From Ditylenchus dipsaci (taxonomy: Eukaryota; Nematoda; Chromadorea; Rhabditida; Anguinidae): a stretch of DNA of 64,000 nt. The position numbers were made by a program, and so were the translations under genes. The stretch lies in NCBI GenBank assembly GCA_004194705.1, contig SADC01000160.1, positions 248,001 to 312,000 on the forward strand, in the 5' to 3' direction. This document shows positions 10,146 to 22,100 of the stretch, in pieces (within the stretch, counting starts at the first letter, position 1; each line of letters opens with the position of its first letter). The notes under the pieces are model-generated. The model had not been told where the DNA came from. It was given only the letters and a program-made list of their open reading frames with translations, and did not search any database.

Positions 10146-13100
10146 GTTTGTCACTAAGTTTCAGGCAGATGGATTAGAGAAGTTACGCTGACTGCAATTT
10201 CAAAGTTTTTGCTACAGTAACCAAGCCGAAAAATTGTATATGGTATCTGAAAATATAAAAAAATTGAAAAAACCGATTTTTGAGGAAAATACCGTCCAAA
10301 AAAACCAATAAAATTTTGACGGAGGGATGATGGACGGCGTGAACTGTAAAAAAATATCTGGATATTTGGCGGTAGATCATTAATGTAGTTTTGGACATAG
10401 TTGGACCGCCGCCGGCGGCACCCTTTGGTTACCTTCGCTGCCCCCCCCCGGCGGTCATAGTTTTTGAGATGTTTGTGCTGCTCTCATAATAGTTGAAGTA
10501 GTGGTAGCAAACTATGATCAGCCAATTATTTATGTTTCTCCCAATAATTAGCCAAATTATTTCCCTCTCTGACCATATAAAAATTCTTTTATTTATATTT
10601 TCGAAAGTTTGGCGGTCATAGTTTTTTGAGATGATTGTGCTACTCTCATCTCAAAAACTATGACCGCCGGGCACCGCCGGGGGCCGCCGAAGGTAACCGA
10701 AGGGGTGCCGCCGGCGGCGGTCCAACTATGATTTTGGAGGTTTATCGATAAGCGTTAGAGTTAATTAGCTAAAAAATTAAACATTGGCCTAAAAATTTTA
10801 GGCTAGAAAATTTGTGGAATGACGAGCTTAAAGCAAATCCCACCTCGCCGTCCTTATTCAAAGTGGTCATGCGGTTTATCAAAGGTCGTTTGATCATGGC
10901 TTGTTTCATCTTCCTCTTCTGCCTAGTGTTCGGCTTCATTGGACCCACCTGCATGATCCGTGGCCTGATCGCATTCACAGAAAATCCCAAGGTTCAGGAA
11001 AATGGGCAAATAGACTATACATATGGCTTTTACTTGGTGATTGCCATTCTTCTTGTTGAAATCTCCAGAGTGCTCATGTAGGTCTTTTAGGTATCAAAAA
11101 ATAAATGAATTGAAAAAAATAGGTATGGCGCAACCTGGGCAGTCAGCTACAGGACTGGAATAAGAGTTAGAGGCGCTATTTTGGCTCTGCTCTACAAAAA
11201 CTTGGCTAATGTTAAGTCGCTCAGGAGCAAAACACCGGCTGAGGTTGGTTTATTTGGCTTTAAACATGAAAAGTTTTATATATTTCAAGATTGTGAACAT
11301 ATATGCTAATGATGGTCAAAGAATATTTGATGTAATTTTTTAAATTTAATTTTGAATTTGTTAAGTGTCCTTGTGGTGATTTAGGCAGTTACCTTTGCTC
11401 CCCTAGTTTTGGTTGGACCGTTTGTACTTGTCGGTGGATTGATCTATTTATTGAGAGGTAACCTGTTCGTTATGTGCCTAAGCTTGAGGCAAAAAATTTG
11501 TTTGTCCAAGTGTTGTATGAAAGGCTATGGGTTTTGAACGCATGATTTTAAGATAGGCAGGGGACACTTTTTCACTCCGAAAATAGTTTTTGTAAAATTT
11601 CTTTATTCTATATAGTTTAAGGTTTTAGGATTTAATTGGGACACCAACATTTCAACTCCAAGACACTTCACCCCCAGGGTGAAAAATTATGCGTACAGGC
11701 TGATTGGTCGCTACAAAACTGGCCGTTTACAGAATCGGTCGTTTACAGAATTGGTCGTCATAACACTGGTCGTTTACAGAATTGGTCGTCACAAAACTGG
11801 CCATTTATAGAATTGGGCGTTTCCAAAAGCGCAACTTTTTTAGTTGGGTTACGAGGTAGGGTAACGCTTAGTTGGGGTTAATAGCATGCCAAACATCGTT
11901 TCGTCTCTGTCAGTCATTCTATCGATGCCATCGCATTGTCCAGCGTCTTTCCACCTCATCTCATCCTCACCTCATCTCATCATCACCTCATCTCTCATCT
12001 CATCAGTGCAAAAGAAAAGTACCGAGGTGGAGGAGTACAAAGTGGCCAAGAAGATTCGGAAAATATTGAAAATTTTGCGTAGTTAGCTCTTCGCCCCATC
12101 GATTTCCCCGGAAAATCTGTGACAGGAGTTAAGCTACCTGCAAGCTCTTCTATACGAAACAAAAAAGATTTTCATTTCAAACAATATTAATAATAGAGAT
12201 GATGATTTGGCCTTTTGCGATTATGCGATTGCGATTATTTTGGTCTTAACCCGATGCGATTGCGATTGCGATTATTTGAAAAAATTAAATGCGATTAATC
12301 GCAACGATTATCGCAAAAAATTCAGGTGCGATTAATCGCGCGATTGCGATTGCTTTTAGCTCCTAGAAACCAAACTTTTAACACTATGCACAAACAAAAG
12401 CTTTATTTAAAGTAAACGTGGACATTTGCGACAACTATCAACATAAAGTACCTGTAGTTAAGCATCTTCAGATTATTGTTGAGAAAATCAAGGATTTTTA
12501 GTCAAAATTTCGCGGGAATTTGAATTTTTTAGTCAGAAAATCACTTGGATCGCTAAGAATCCCACCCGGAGTGGTCAAAAGCACCTAAAAGCTGGTTTTT
12601 GGGGTGAACTTATTGCGAAAATTCTATTGCGCGCATCAGAATCACAGGTCATCTCGATAGCTAAGAATCACCCTTAACCGCTCTGAACCACCCTTCAGAC
12701 TTTTCAGAATACTTACATACTGGTTTAGAACAGTTTAGGATGCTTTAAGGTGGTTGAGATGGCTTAGAGTTAGATTCTCAGCGATTAAGCGATTAAAGTG
12801 GATACTGATGCGTGAAATCGAGTTTTCGCGAAAAACTGACTCCTTTTTAGTGAATCCTAAAAACCATCTTTCAAGTGCTTCTGACCACTCTGGGTGAGAT
12901 TTTGAGCGAGATAAGTTATTTTCTGACTAAAAAAATTGCGATGAGAAAAGAGTATTTTGCGTAAGAAAAAAAGTATTTTGCGGTGAGAAAAGTATTTGCC
13001 GGAAGATCACATTACGGTGAGAAAAAATATTTTGCAGTAATTTCCAAGTTTTTGCAGTAAAAAAAGTTCCATCCATTACTAAAAGTAATTTTGCTGGTAA

Positions 13101-16100
13101 AATTTTTCAGTATGGCAAAATTTGCGATTAATCGTGCAATTTCTCAAATTGCGATTGCGATTTGCGATTATTTCAAAAGCATGCATGCGATTATGCGATG
13201 CGATTATTTTTTGCCAAATTTGGTGCGATTTGCGATAATCGCAGGTGCGATTAATCGATCGTCATCATCTCTAATTAATAAGTTGCAGACGAATAAAATT
13301 CAAACTTTTTCATAATTTTCCGAATTTTTTCGGACCACCCTGTTCACAGGAGGGGTAACCAGGTGGGAGAACCCAGTTTTGGGTACCCAGCAGTCCCCCT
13401 TGTCGGATAGCCATGAAAAGGAGCATTATTTTCATACCAAATTTGAAAATAAAATATGAAAAATGAAGTAAAAAAGGGAGTGCATCCAAGGGGATTGAAC
13501 CTGTCACCGAGACGATTAAACCGAGAGCTGAAAAAAAGGAACAAAAGAGAGAAGATACCTAAGGCCAGAGCGAAGGATGACAGCATCAACAGAGAAGAGA
13601 GCCTAAGGCCAGAGTATTCCTTTCGATTTTTGAATTCCCGAAATTCCGGATTTTCGCCGCGGTTAAAATCCGAAAATTCCGGATTTCCGCCGCGGTTAAA
13701 ATCCCGAAATTCCGGATTTTCGCCCCGGTTAAAATACCGAATTCCGGATTCCGCCTACCTCCGTGACATATACCTTTTAAGTAATGCAATATTACAGATA
13801 GGGTTAAAAATAAAGTGTGTGATAATTTTAGGTACAGGCTGATCGGTCGCTACAAGACTGGCCGTTTACAGAACTGGCAGTTTACAGAATTGGTCGTTTA
13901 CAGAATTGGTCGTCATAACACTGGTCGTTTACAGAATTGGTCGTTTACAAACTGGCTGTTTACAGAATTGGTCGTTTACAGAATTGGTCGTTTACAGGAT
14001 TGGCATTTCAAGAAGTAATCAATAAATGAACGGGTGACCTTGATATCATTGGCAACCCACGCCAGATCAAACATAGTTCAAAAAAAAATACTTTTTTCTG
14101 CCACCTTTTGATTTTTTCTGCCACCTTTTACTTTTTTATAAACATTATGTCATAATTTAATTGATCGGTTAGAAAATTTCTTCACATATCATTGATCAAT
14201 AATCCTCTCTCTACTCTTTTTTCACAGCTTTTCTTTCATAAGGTGCTTTATTTTAATTAACCCAACTGACAACATCAACCGCGAAAACAATAATAACGAA
14301 GAACATGTTTTCGCTCATCAACAACCACTGCTTCTCCTTCTCTAGCTCTCCGTTTTCTTCCTCTTTTTCGCTTGCCCCCAATCGGAATGTCTGTGATCTC
14401 CTCCTGATACGCTTCTCTTTGATTGGCACACATGAGAGTGTAGAAGAATATTAATAGCATCAATATAAATTTTATACTAATGAGTGCTTGCAAAACACGC
14501 GATCCTTCATTCCCTTGAAGCAGCTGCAAATGTAGAGACCATTGAAAAGCTGAGATGGCTGCACCTTGTAGACACTCGAGCAAAGCTTCTTATACCTAGT
14601 CCATCCCTGCTCAGCAGTGCAATTTCGAAAATTATGACATAATGCTACATAAGAGCAAAAAGGTAGCAGAAAAAAGTAAAAGGAGGCAGAAAAAAGCTAG
14701 TTAAAAGCTCAAACATCGAACATTCTTTTTTTGAATAAATGATTTCGCGGTTAAAATCCAAAATTTCGGATTTTCGCCGAGGCTAGAATCCGTAAATTCC
14801 GAATTTTTTCACGGATTTTCGCCGCGGTTAAAATCCGGGAATTCCGGATTTCCGCCTACCTACATTCGTCACACACACGTCGCCCTAAAGTTCGGATTAT
14901 ATATTCCTGCTATAAATCAGGATCTCACCACATTAGACCTTACTTTGCTATTAAGTTTTTTATTTATCTTTTAACAAATGATCTCAGCAATGTCTCTGGC
15001 CAGCTAGGTATGATCTGATCGTAATAATTATTTATTTGAGTAGTTCCTCGGTCAAATCCAAAGACAACTTAGGACCGCTCACCCTTCATATGAAGATTTC
15101 CGACTATAAAAATAGAAGCCATAAAACTTGTGGTGCCTCTTCGTTTCGTCATATTTTTCAAATAAAAAAATTACGACAAGTCGGACACAATCACAATTTT
15201 GAAAATCGAGTTATCGCACAAATTACACTCATTCATTTGGAAACGGTCACCCCGCCTACGACTATTTCGAAATTTACGAAATTCTCACCACGCTGGATTA
15301 AATTGTTACAACATCTCGCATTTTCGAATTATATTTGGGCCAGTATATGCTACGAAAACGGTCCGTCACACACATCCAATCACTTTGACATGAGAAAACT
15401 AGGAGAGAATACGATCGAAACCCAACTTAAGATTTTATTGAGGGACAAATAATTTAAGTCCAGAGTGATCAACATTACAACAAGATGCTAACAATAGCTT
15501 TAGATGTCAAATCTGGCAATAGCAGCCTGGAGACTGTCAATTTTCTGCAGCATGAACTTTGGCTTGAACTTTCCAGCAATGCTTGACAGCAGACGAGGAC
15601 CGGGCAAATTCAGATCAGCATGGAACAGCATGTAGAACTTGGTATGAGCAGGATTCGATTCGTCTGGAAGAAGCTTGTATCCGCCCACATGCTGATGAGT
15701 ACGCACATAAGCCTTGGTCGGAGGATAGTCCTTATGCACACCACCAGTTGAACCGAAAACGACCTCACCACCAGTATAGCGCTGAACCTAAAACGATTCA
15801 TGAATAATCAAACAACGAAATTATAATCCATACCTTTACAAGATCCAAGGACTCTCGAGCAGACATCGGGAAATTCTTTTTGACCAAGTGACGCACCATG
15901 TAGACCTGGAAAAATAACATACGAAACTTGTTCAGTAATAAATCGCAGCAAACCTCCTTGTCGGGCCAAGAAGCAATGACCTCGGCCTTCTCCAGCATCG
16001 AGTCCCATTGCAAGCGATATTCCAGCCAAGGCGTGAGCAACTTCTCCAACTTGTCAACGGTGCACTGAAACGTGAATTGATAATAATTACTACGTGGAAA

Positions 16101-19100
16101 GCGATACGCAAAAGATGAACCGGCAGAGTGGTGACAAGCAACAACATTGACTCTTGCGCATGAGCGAGGTTGCTGTCGCGCTCGTAGATCTAAAAAAAGT
16201 TCATCTCAAAAAAACCCACTAAATCAGAACGAAATACCTGAATGCCTTTCTTGTCAGAGTAGAGTTCCACAGCGACAGATCGGAAATGAGGAACGAACTT
16301 CACCGGCAGCACGCTCAGCCAATTCCAAATACTCGTCATCAGTCAAAGTGACATCACCACGCTCCTTCACAAGCTTCATTGAGTCTAGCACAGGGAGGAC
16401 GGTAGCCCCATCAGCAAGAGAAGCCATTTGAGAAGTTCGGCAGAATATTTCTTTGAAGCACAATGAAGTAGCAAGATTGCACGAAAACAGCTAAAAAGAA
16501 GCTGGTAAAAAGCATCAATATCAAGGTGTTAGGCTTGGCCATAAAAAATCATTTCAGACGATAAACACATAAAAGCTGAGTTATGGTAGGCAAGAATAAC
16601 CCAAAATTTGGGGGTGCATTCGGAATCTGTTTTTAAAAAGCGGTAATTTAAAGAAACAAATTCGAGGAAAAAAATTAATAATTTGCAAGTACATTTGCAA
16701 ATTGCAAGCACACTAGAACAGTAGGACTAGAACTGTGGGCTGTACGAAGTTTCGTAACAGGACAATTTCGTAACAGCGAATCTTCGTAACAGCGAACTTT
16801 CGTAACAAATTTTTTGGGTGGTATTTAATTTTGGCCACAGATTTGTATTGGCCACAGATTTATGAAAATTGGCCACAGATATATGAAATTGGCCACAGAT
16901 ATTTGAAAATCGGCCACAGATTCGTGGTCGTCTACTTGAAATAAATGTTTTAACGTTTTTCGGGTTCCATAAGCTGTTTTCTGGACTAATTCGGGCATGC
17001 TGAAGATGGTTTGATAATGGTAAAATGCCGTTTATGGGTTTTTTTGAGTTATGGTAAAATTGAGTTCTGGTAAAATCAATTATTGCCCATACTCAAAAAA
17101 TACCCCATAAAACGGTGCCGTCTTTTCTTTCTCATAGTTCAGTTTTGTAATCCACCCTTAATCTTCCCTATATGTTCTTAGTGGTCTTTATCTACCCTTA
17201 ATAATCACGATTCGCCCTGAATGGTCCTGATCATCACTCAACAGTCTTGATCCACAATCAACGGTCCTGATCAACCTTTAATGGCCCTGATCCACGCTTA
17301 ATAATTCTGATCTCGCCTTCAATGTCTAAAATCTTTTAAATATTGTCTTCGCTTATGTGGGTGTCCAGTACGTAAAAATTTCTCCTGCTCTCAAAGCTAT
17401 CTGAATCTTGGATATGTTGAATACTCTATGAATAACGTAACATATCTGAAATTTGGGTGATTTTGACCACTGTGAATTTTTTGGCTTTAACACCCCAAGC
17501 AAACAAGAGGAGACCCACTTGGTCGGAAAATATCAATAGAAATTTATAACTTATTGAAAACCAAGCTGAAGATAACCAAGAGAAGATTCCGACAAAACAC
17601 GTCCAACAACTAACCTTCCTCATCAGATAGCCTGATGCAACTTCGACTTTTCACAACACTATTTACCACACTTACTCAAACGGAATTCTTTATTTGAAAC
17701 AAGAAAGCACTAAAGAGTGCTTCCAGAGTAACAATAACGAAATGCTCGTAACGTAAACAATAGAGAGTTACGAGATATTCTGGATTGCAGCAGCGATTCA
17801 CCCATCAAAGCCGTAGAGAATTCTGCCTTGGCGCTTCAGAGCATAGACCATATCCATGGCGGTGACCTAAAGTAGAACGATGAACCAATGAGATGAGAAA
17901 CTTTGGGTTAGTAATATGCGGAAGTAACCGTTGTAATTAGCAACAGAACCTTCAAATACAGTCGACTCTCGATTCAAGGACACCCCAAAAGTTCGTTCTC
18001 CAGCTGGGTCCGACACTTTTTTAGCTCGATTTTCGAAGCGTTTTAGAAAATTCTGTTTTGACAGTCTGGTCGTAAATATAGCAAGGATGCCGATTTTGCC
18101 GATCGTTTCTCAAAATCCAGAAACTTTTTCTTCTGAAAAAGCAAAACCTCGATTTAAGGACAGGCTTTTTCTAAAATCCCTGTCCTTAAATGTAAGGTTT
18201 GCTTTTTTAGAAGAAAAAATTTTGGAATTTTGAAAAACGATGGGCAAAATCGACATCCTTGCGATGTTTGCGACCAGACTATTATTAAACCATCTTCAGC
18301 GTGTCGAATCAGTCCACAAAACAAGTTTCAGAACCCAAAAAAAAATTTTTTGATCCAAGTGGACGACCACTTGGATATGCACCGCCGATGTTGCTGGTTC
18401 GAACCCACCTGGGTGCACACTTTATTTTTTACCATAATTTTAGATGTAAAAAGACTAACGTTTGACCTTTCAGGTCATTTGGTGAATCTGCCCATACCCT
18501 TGGACACAACCCTTGATTTGGGGTTGGGTAGGTAAAAATCGCACTTTTGGTCTTAACAAGCCCAACTCTTCACAGATTTTTTAGTTTGGAAAAACGGATT
18601 TTTTATTTAAATGAAATTTTAATTTTTCAAAATGCAAATGCCGCTTAAATTTCGGGGTACCGCCGTTCGAACCCCTATGGGTGCAAAATATACCATACAC
18701 GTGGTTTAGATACTATCCAAGTGGGTTAAGTAGGTAAAAATGTTCAAATAATGACTTGCAGTGGAGGGTGGACGCACTTGGGGCTTCATGCAATCGAGTT
18801 CATAGTACAATGGTTAACGTGATGGGGTAAATGTTTAAGGTCACATGTTCGATTCCACGTACCTGAATTTTCAAAATACCGTATTGTCATCATACCTGTG
18901 AAACAAAAGGAACCAGAAAAGGCCTTTACCAAAATTTTGTTTTACCAAGTGTGTCTTTGGGCAGCCGACGATTGCGCAAAATCCAATTGCGCAAATTCAC
19001 ATTGCGCAATGTTCAAATTGCGCAAATGCAAATTGCGCAAATGCGAATTGCGCCAAAATCAAATTGCGCAAATGCAGATTGCGCAAATTCAAATTGCGCC

Positions 19101-22100
19101 AAATTCTTGATAAGGCTTAACATTCCTAGAAATATTGTTAGACCATAAATTCTCAATCAAAACCGTGATGCTATTTTTATTTGCGTTTTTGTTTCTGTAA
19201 AAATCCGAGATGGTGGTTTTTAGAAAAAATGTGGTAAGCTGATTTTAGCGCAATTTACATTTGCGCAATTTGATTTTGGCGCAATTTTAATTTGCGCAAT
19301 TTGCATTTGCGCAATTTGAACATTGCGCAATGTGAATTTGCGCAATTGGATTTTGCGCAATCGTCGGCTGCCCGTGTCTTTAGCGAAATTATTTTAAGCA
19401 GATGTGCCTTTTAGCAAATACATCCAAAGAAATAATTTAAGGGGTGAAAAATAATTTGCCCAAAATTCAAATTTTAGGGGATAAAGAATAATTTGAGGTG
19501 GTGAAACAATTTGAGAGCCTTAAAAAATTCGCATAGTCTATCTCTTTGTTCAAGTTGCATAGGCAAAAATCGTTACTTGGTCGTTCACAAGGGCAACAGA
19601 CCACCATACAATGACTCTTTGTGAATTTTTTTCCATTATCGTGTTCAGCGTGAAATTCTGCACAAGAATATACTTTCAGGACATACGGTTTTCTGGTGTT
19701 GAAAATCATAAAAGACTAGAAAAATAAAGGCATGTCGAAGTCCCTGTCGAAGTCCATGTCGAAGTGCAAAGAAAAATGCGATGTAGTTCTGAAAAATCAA
19801 TTCGTTAGACATTTTTTCATTGCCTTTTTTAAAAATTTTATAGCACAAAAGATAGCGCATGAAATTCCGCACCAGATGAGTAAAAAATAATTGTATTTGA
19901 CTGTTAAAAACCCTAGCTCTTGTCGAAGCTGAAGAAACAAAAATTCGAACGATTTCGAATTCCGAAAATCTATATTAAAAAGTCTACTTCGATATCGACA
20001 TAGATTTCGACAACGACATAGACATCGACAGGTCACTGTAACCACTTTGCTTCGACATCGACTTCGACATGCCATTGTAACCAAGCCATTAGTCGAAAGT
20101 CGGTATGTTTTTTTACCATGACATTTTTTCGCAAATCTTTTATTTTCAACTTACAAGGAAACCGCCCGAACTGTACGATCGAATTCGCGAATTCTGTTAA
20201 AGCCATCTTGTAGAGCATAATCGATTTGTATAGTATATCCGGAGTTATTTTGGCGGACAGCGACGAAAATTTCGAGTTCTAGGAAACCGCGAAAAAGCCA
20301 ATTTTGGATATTTCAGCAATCCAATTCTAATGGCCTGTTCACATACTGATAGTGGGAGTGAGAGTGAGAGTAAGTTGTCATTGTGAACACCCCTTACTCT
20401 CACTCTCACTCCCACTCCCACTCTCACTCTAGGGTGTTCACAATGCTTTTTTCTATTTTGCATTTAACTAATTATTTTAATATTTTATTTTGAAATTTCA
20501 TCAGAATATTGTAAATTACTACCAAAAAACGCTTATTGGATAATTTTGATGCACCATGAAATTTATATAATTGACCCATGACAATCGATAGAGGGTTTAC
20601 GGTATTTTAAAAAAATTCGTGTTCTCAGTGCTTCATTTTTTTCTCCTTTTTCTGTGAGTCACAATTCACGCGATATCTTCTTTGAAAACCAAGAGAGTAA
20701 CCTGTTATTATTTCCCAACACTTGATTCGTTTGCATATGTGAGAAGCTGACTGAGCTAATGGGAAGAATTCGACAGTCATTCTCATTGTGTTCACGGTTT
20801 TTCGAAGCGTCTGTAATAGCGTTCTTGACAACAGCTTCGTGACGGTAAAGGGGAATTTCGAGTGCTGGATACTGTGAGAATCGCGTGAGCTTTCCATTTC
20901 CTGCGAATCGTCATGGCGTCCTCGTCTTCATCTCTTCGTCCTCAGCCCAGTCCGAAGTAAAAAGAGAAGATTGATTTTTTGAACTACATTAGCTTTTTGC
21001 CTATTAAAATTCAAGTCTAGTTTTTATTTCATAATAATTGTTCGCAATCTGCAATATTATGAACAAATTTTAAAAACAAAAAATAGTTTGATCATTTTAT
21101 GCAAAAGAAAAAGCATTGTGAATACCCGAGAGTGGGAATGAGAGTGGAGTGAGAGTGAGGTGCATTGTGAACACCCTCTTACTCTCACTCCCACTCCCAC
21201 TCTCACTATCACTATGTGAACAGGCCATAAGTGTTTTGTTTGTCAAGTGCCAAATCTGATCATCATGACCTTATGTTACTTTTTATTAGACATAAAATTA
21301 GATGCATGTCCTAAAATGGGCTTTATATCCCGGCTGGGTCGGATGTCCTGAAAATAGGCATGATATCCCGGGCTGGGTCGGATGTCCTAAAATAGCATAA
21401 GGTCCGGGGCTGGGTGGATGTCCTGAAAAAAGGCATGATATTCCTGGCTGGGTTGGATGTCCTGAAAATGGGCTTGATATCCCGGGCTGGGTTGGATCTC
21501 CTGAAAATAGGCATGAAATCCCGGGCTTGGGTTAGATTTTCGTAAGTCTAATAAGAAAAAATCGTGTTTGATGTACCCACGTTAGCTTAAAAGCTTATTA
21601 TGTTTTTAAAGCTGTTATTACTGATATCCCAAAAAGTACAAGACAAATTGTTGCATAAAAAGCATATTTGTTCTAAAATGTTGGCCGCTTTAGCGGCCAT
21701 CTAGCACCAGTACGACGCGCGTAGCGCGTTTAAAATACTACAAAGTTTTAAAATAAAAATTGATAAATATTTCGTTTTTCTGTCTAAATATGGGCTCCTG
21801 GGCCCCCTAGTTTTTATGCAAAAGAAAAAAAGCATTGTGAATACCCGAGAGTGGAATGAGAGTGAGGTGCATTGTGAACACCCTCTTACTCCCACTCCCA
21901 CTCTCACTCTCACTATGTGAACAGGCCATAAGTTTTGTTTGTCAAGTGCCAAATCTGATCATCATGACCTTATGTTACTTTTTAATTTTATGTCTAACAG
22001 TGATGTTTTGAAAAAATCTCGTTAGACGTAAAATCAAAAAGTAACATAAGGTCATAATGATCAAATTAGCTCAAATTATGAAATCTTGTTTTTTTAAAGG

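Noticed and set aside
15036..15452. 138-residue plus-strand open frame
   Set aside because: No family features or splice signals; it overlaps the START gene's 3' end on the opposite strand.
18959..19373. Regularly spaced TTGCGCAA units looked like a CRISPR array
   Set aside because: Units are 8-10 bp with 4-6 bp fillers, mirrored in the other half and flanked by a target duplication; it is a foldback transposon in a eukaryotic genome.
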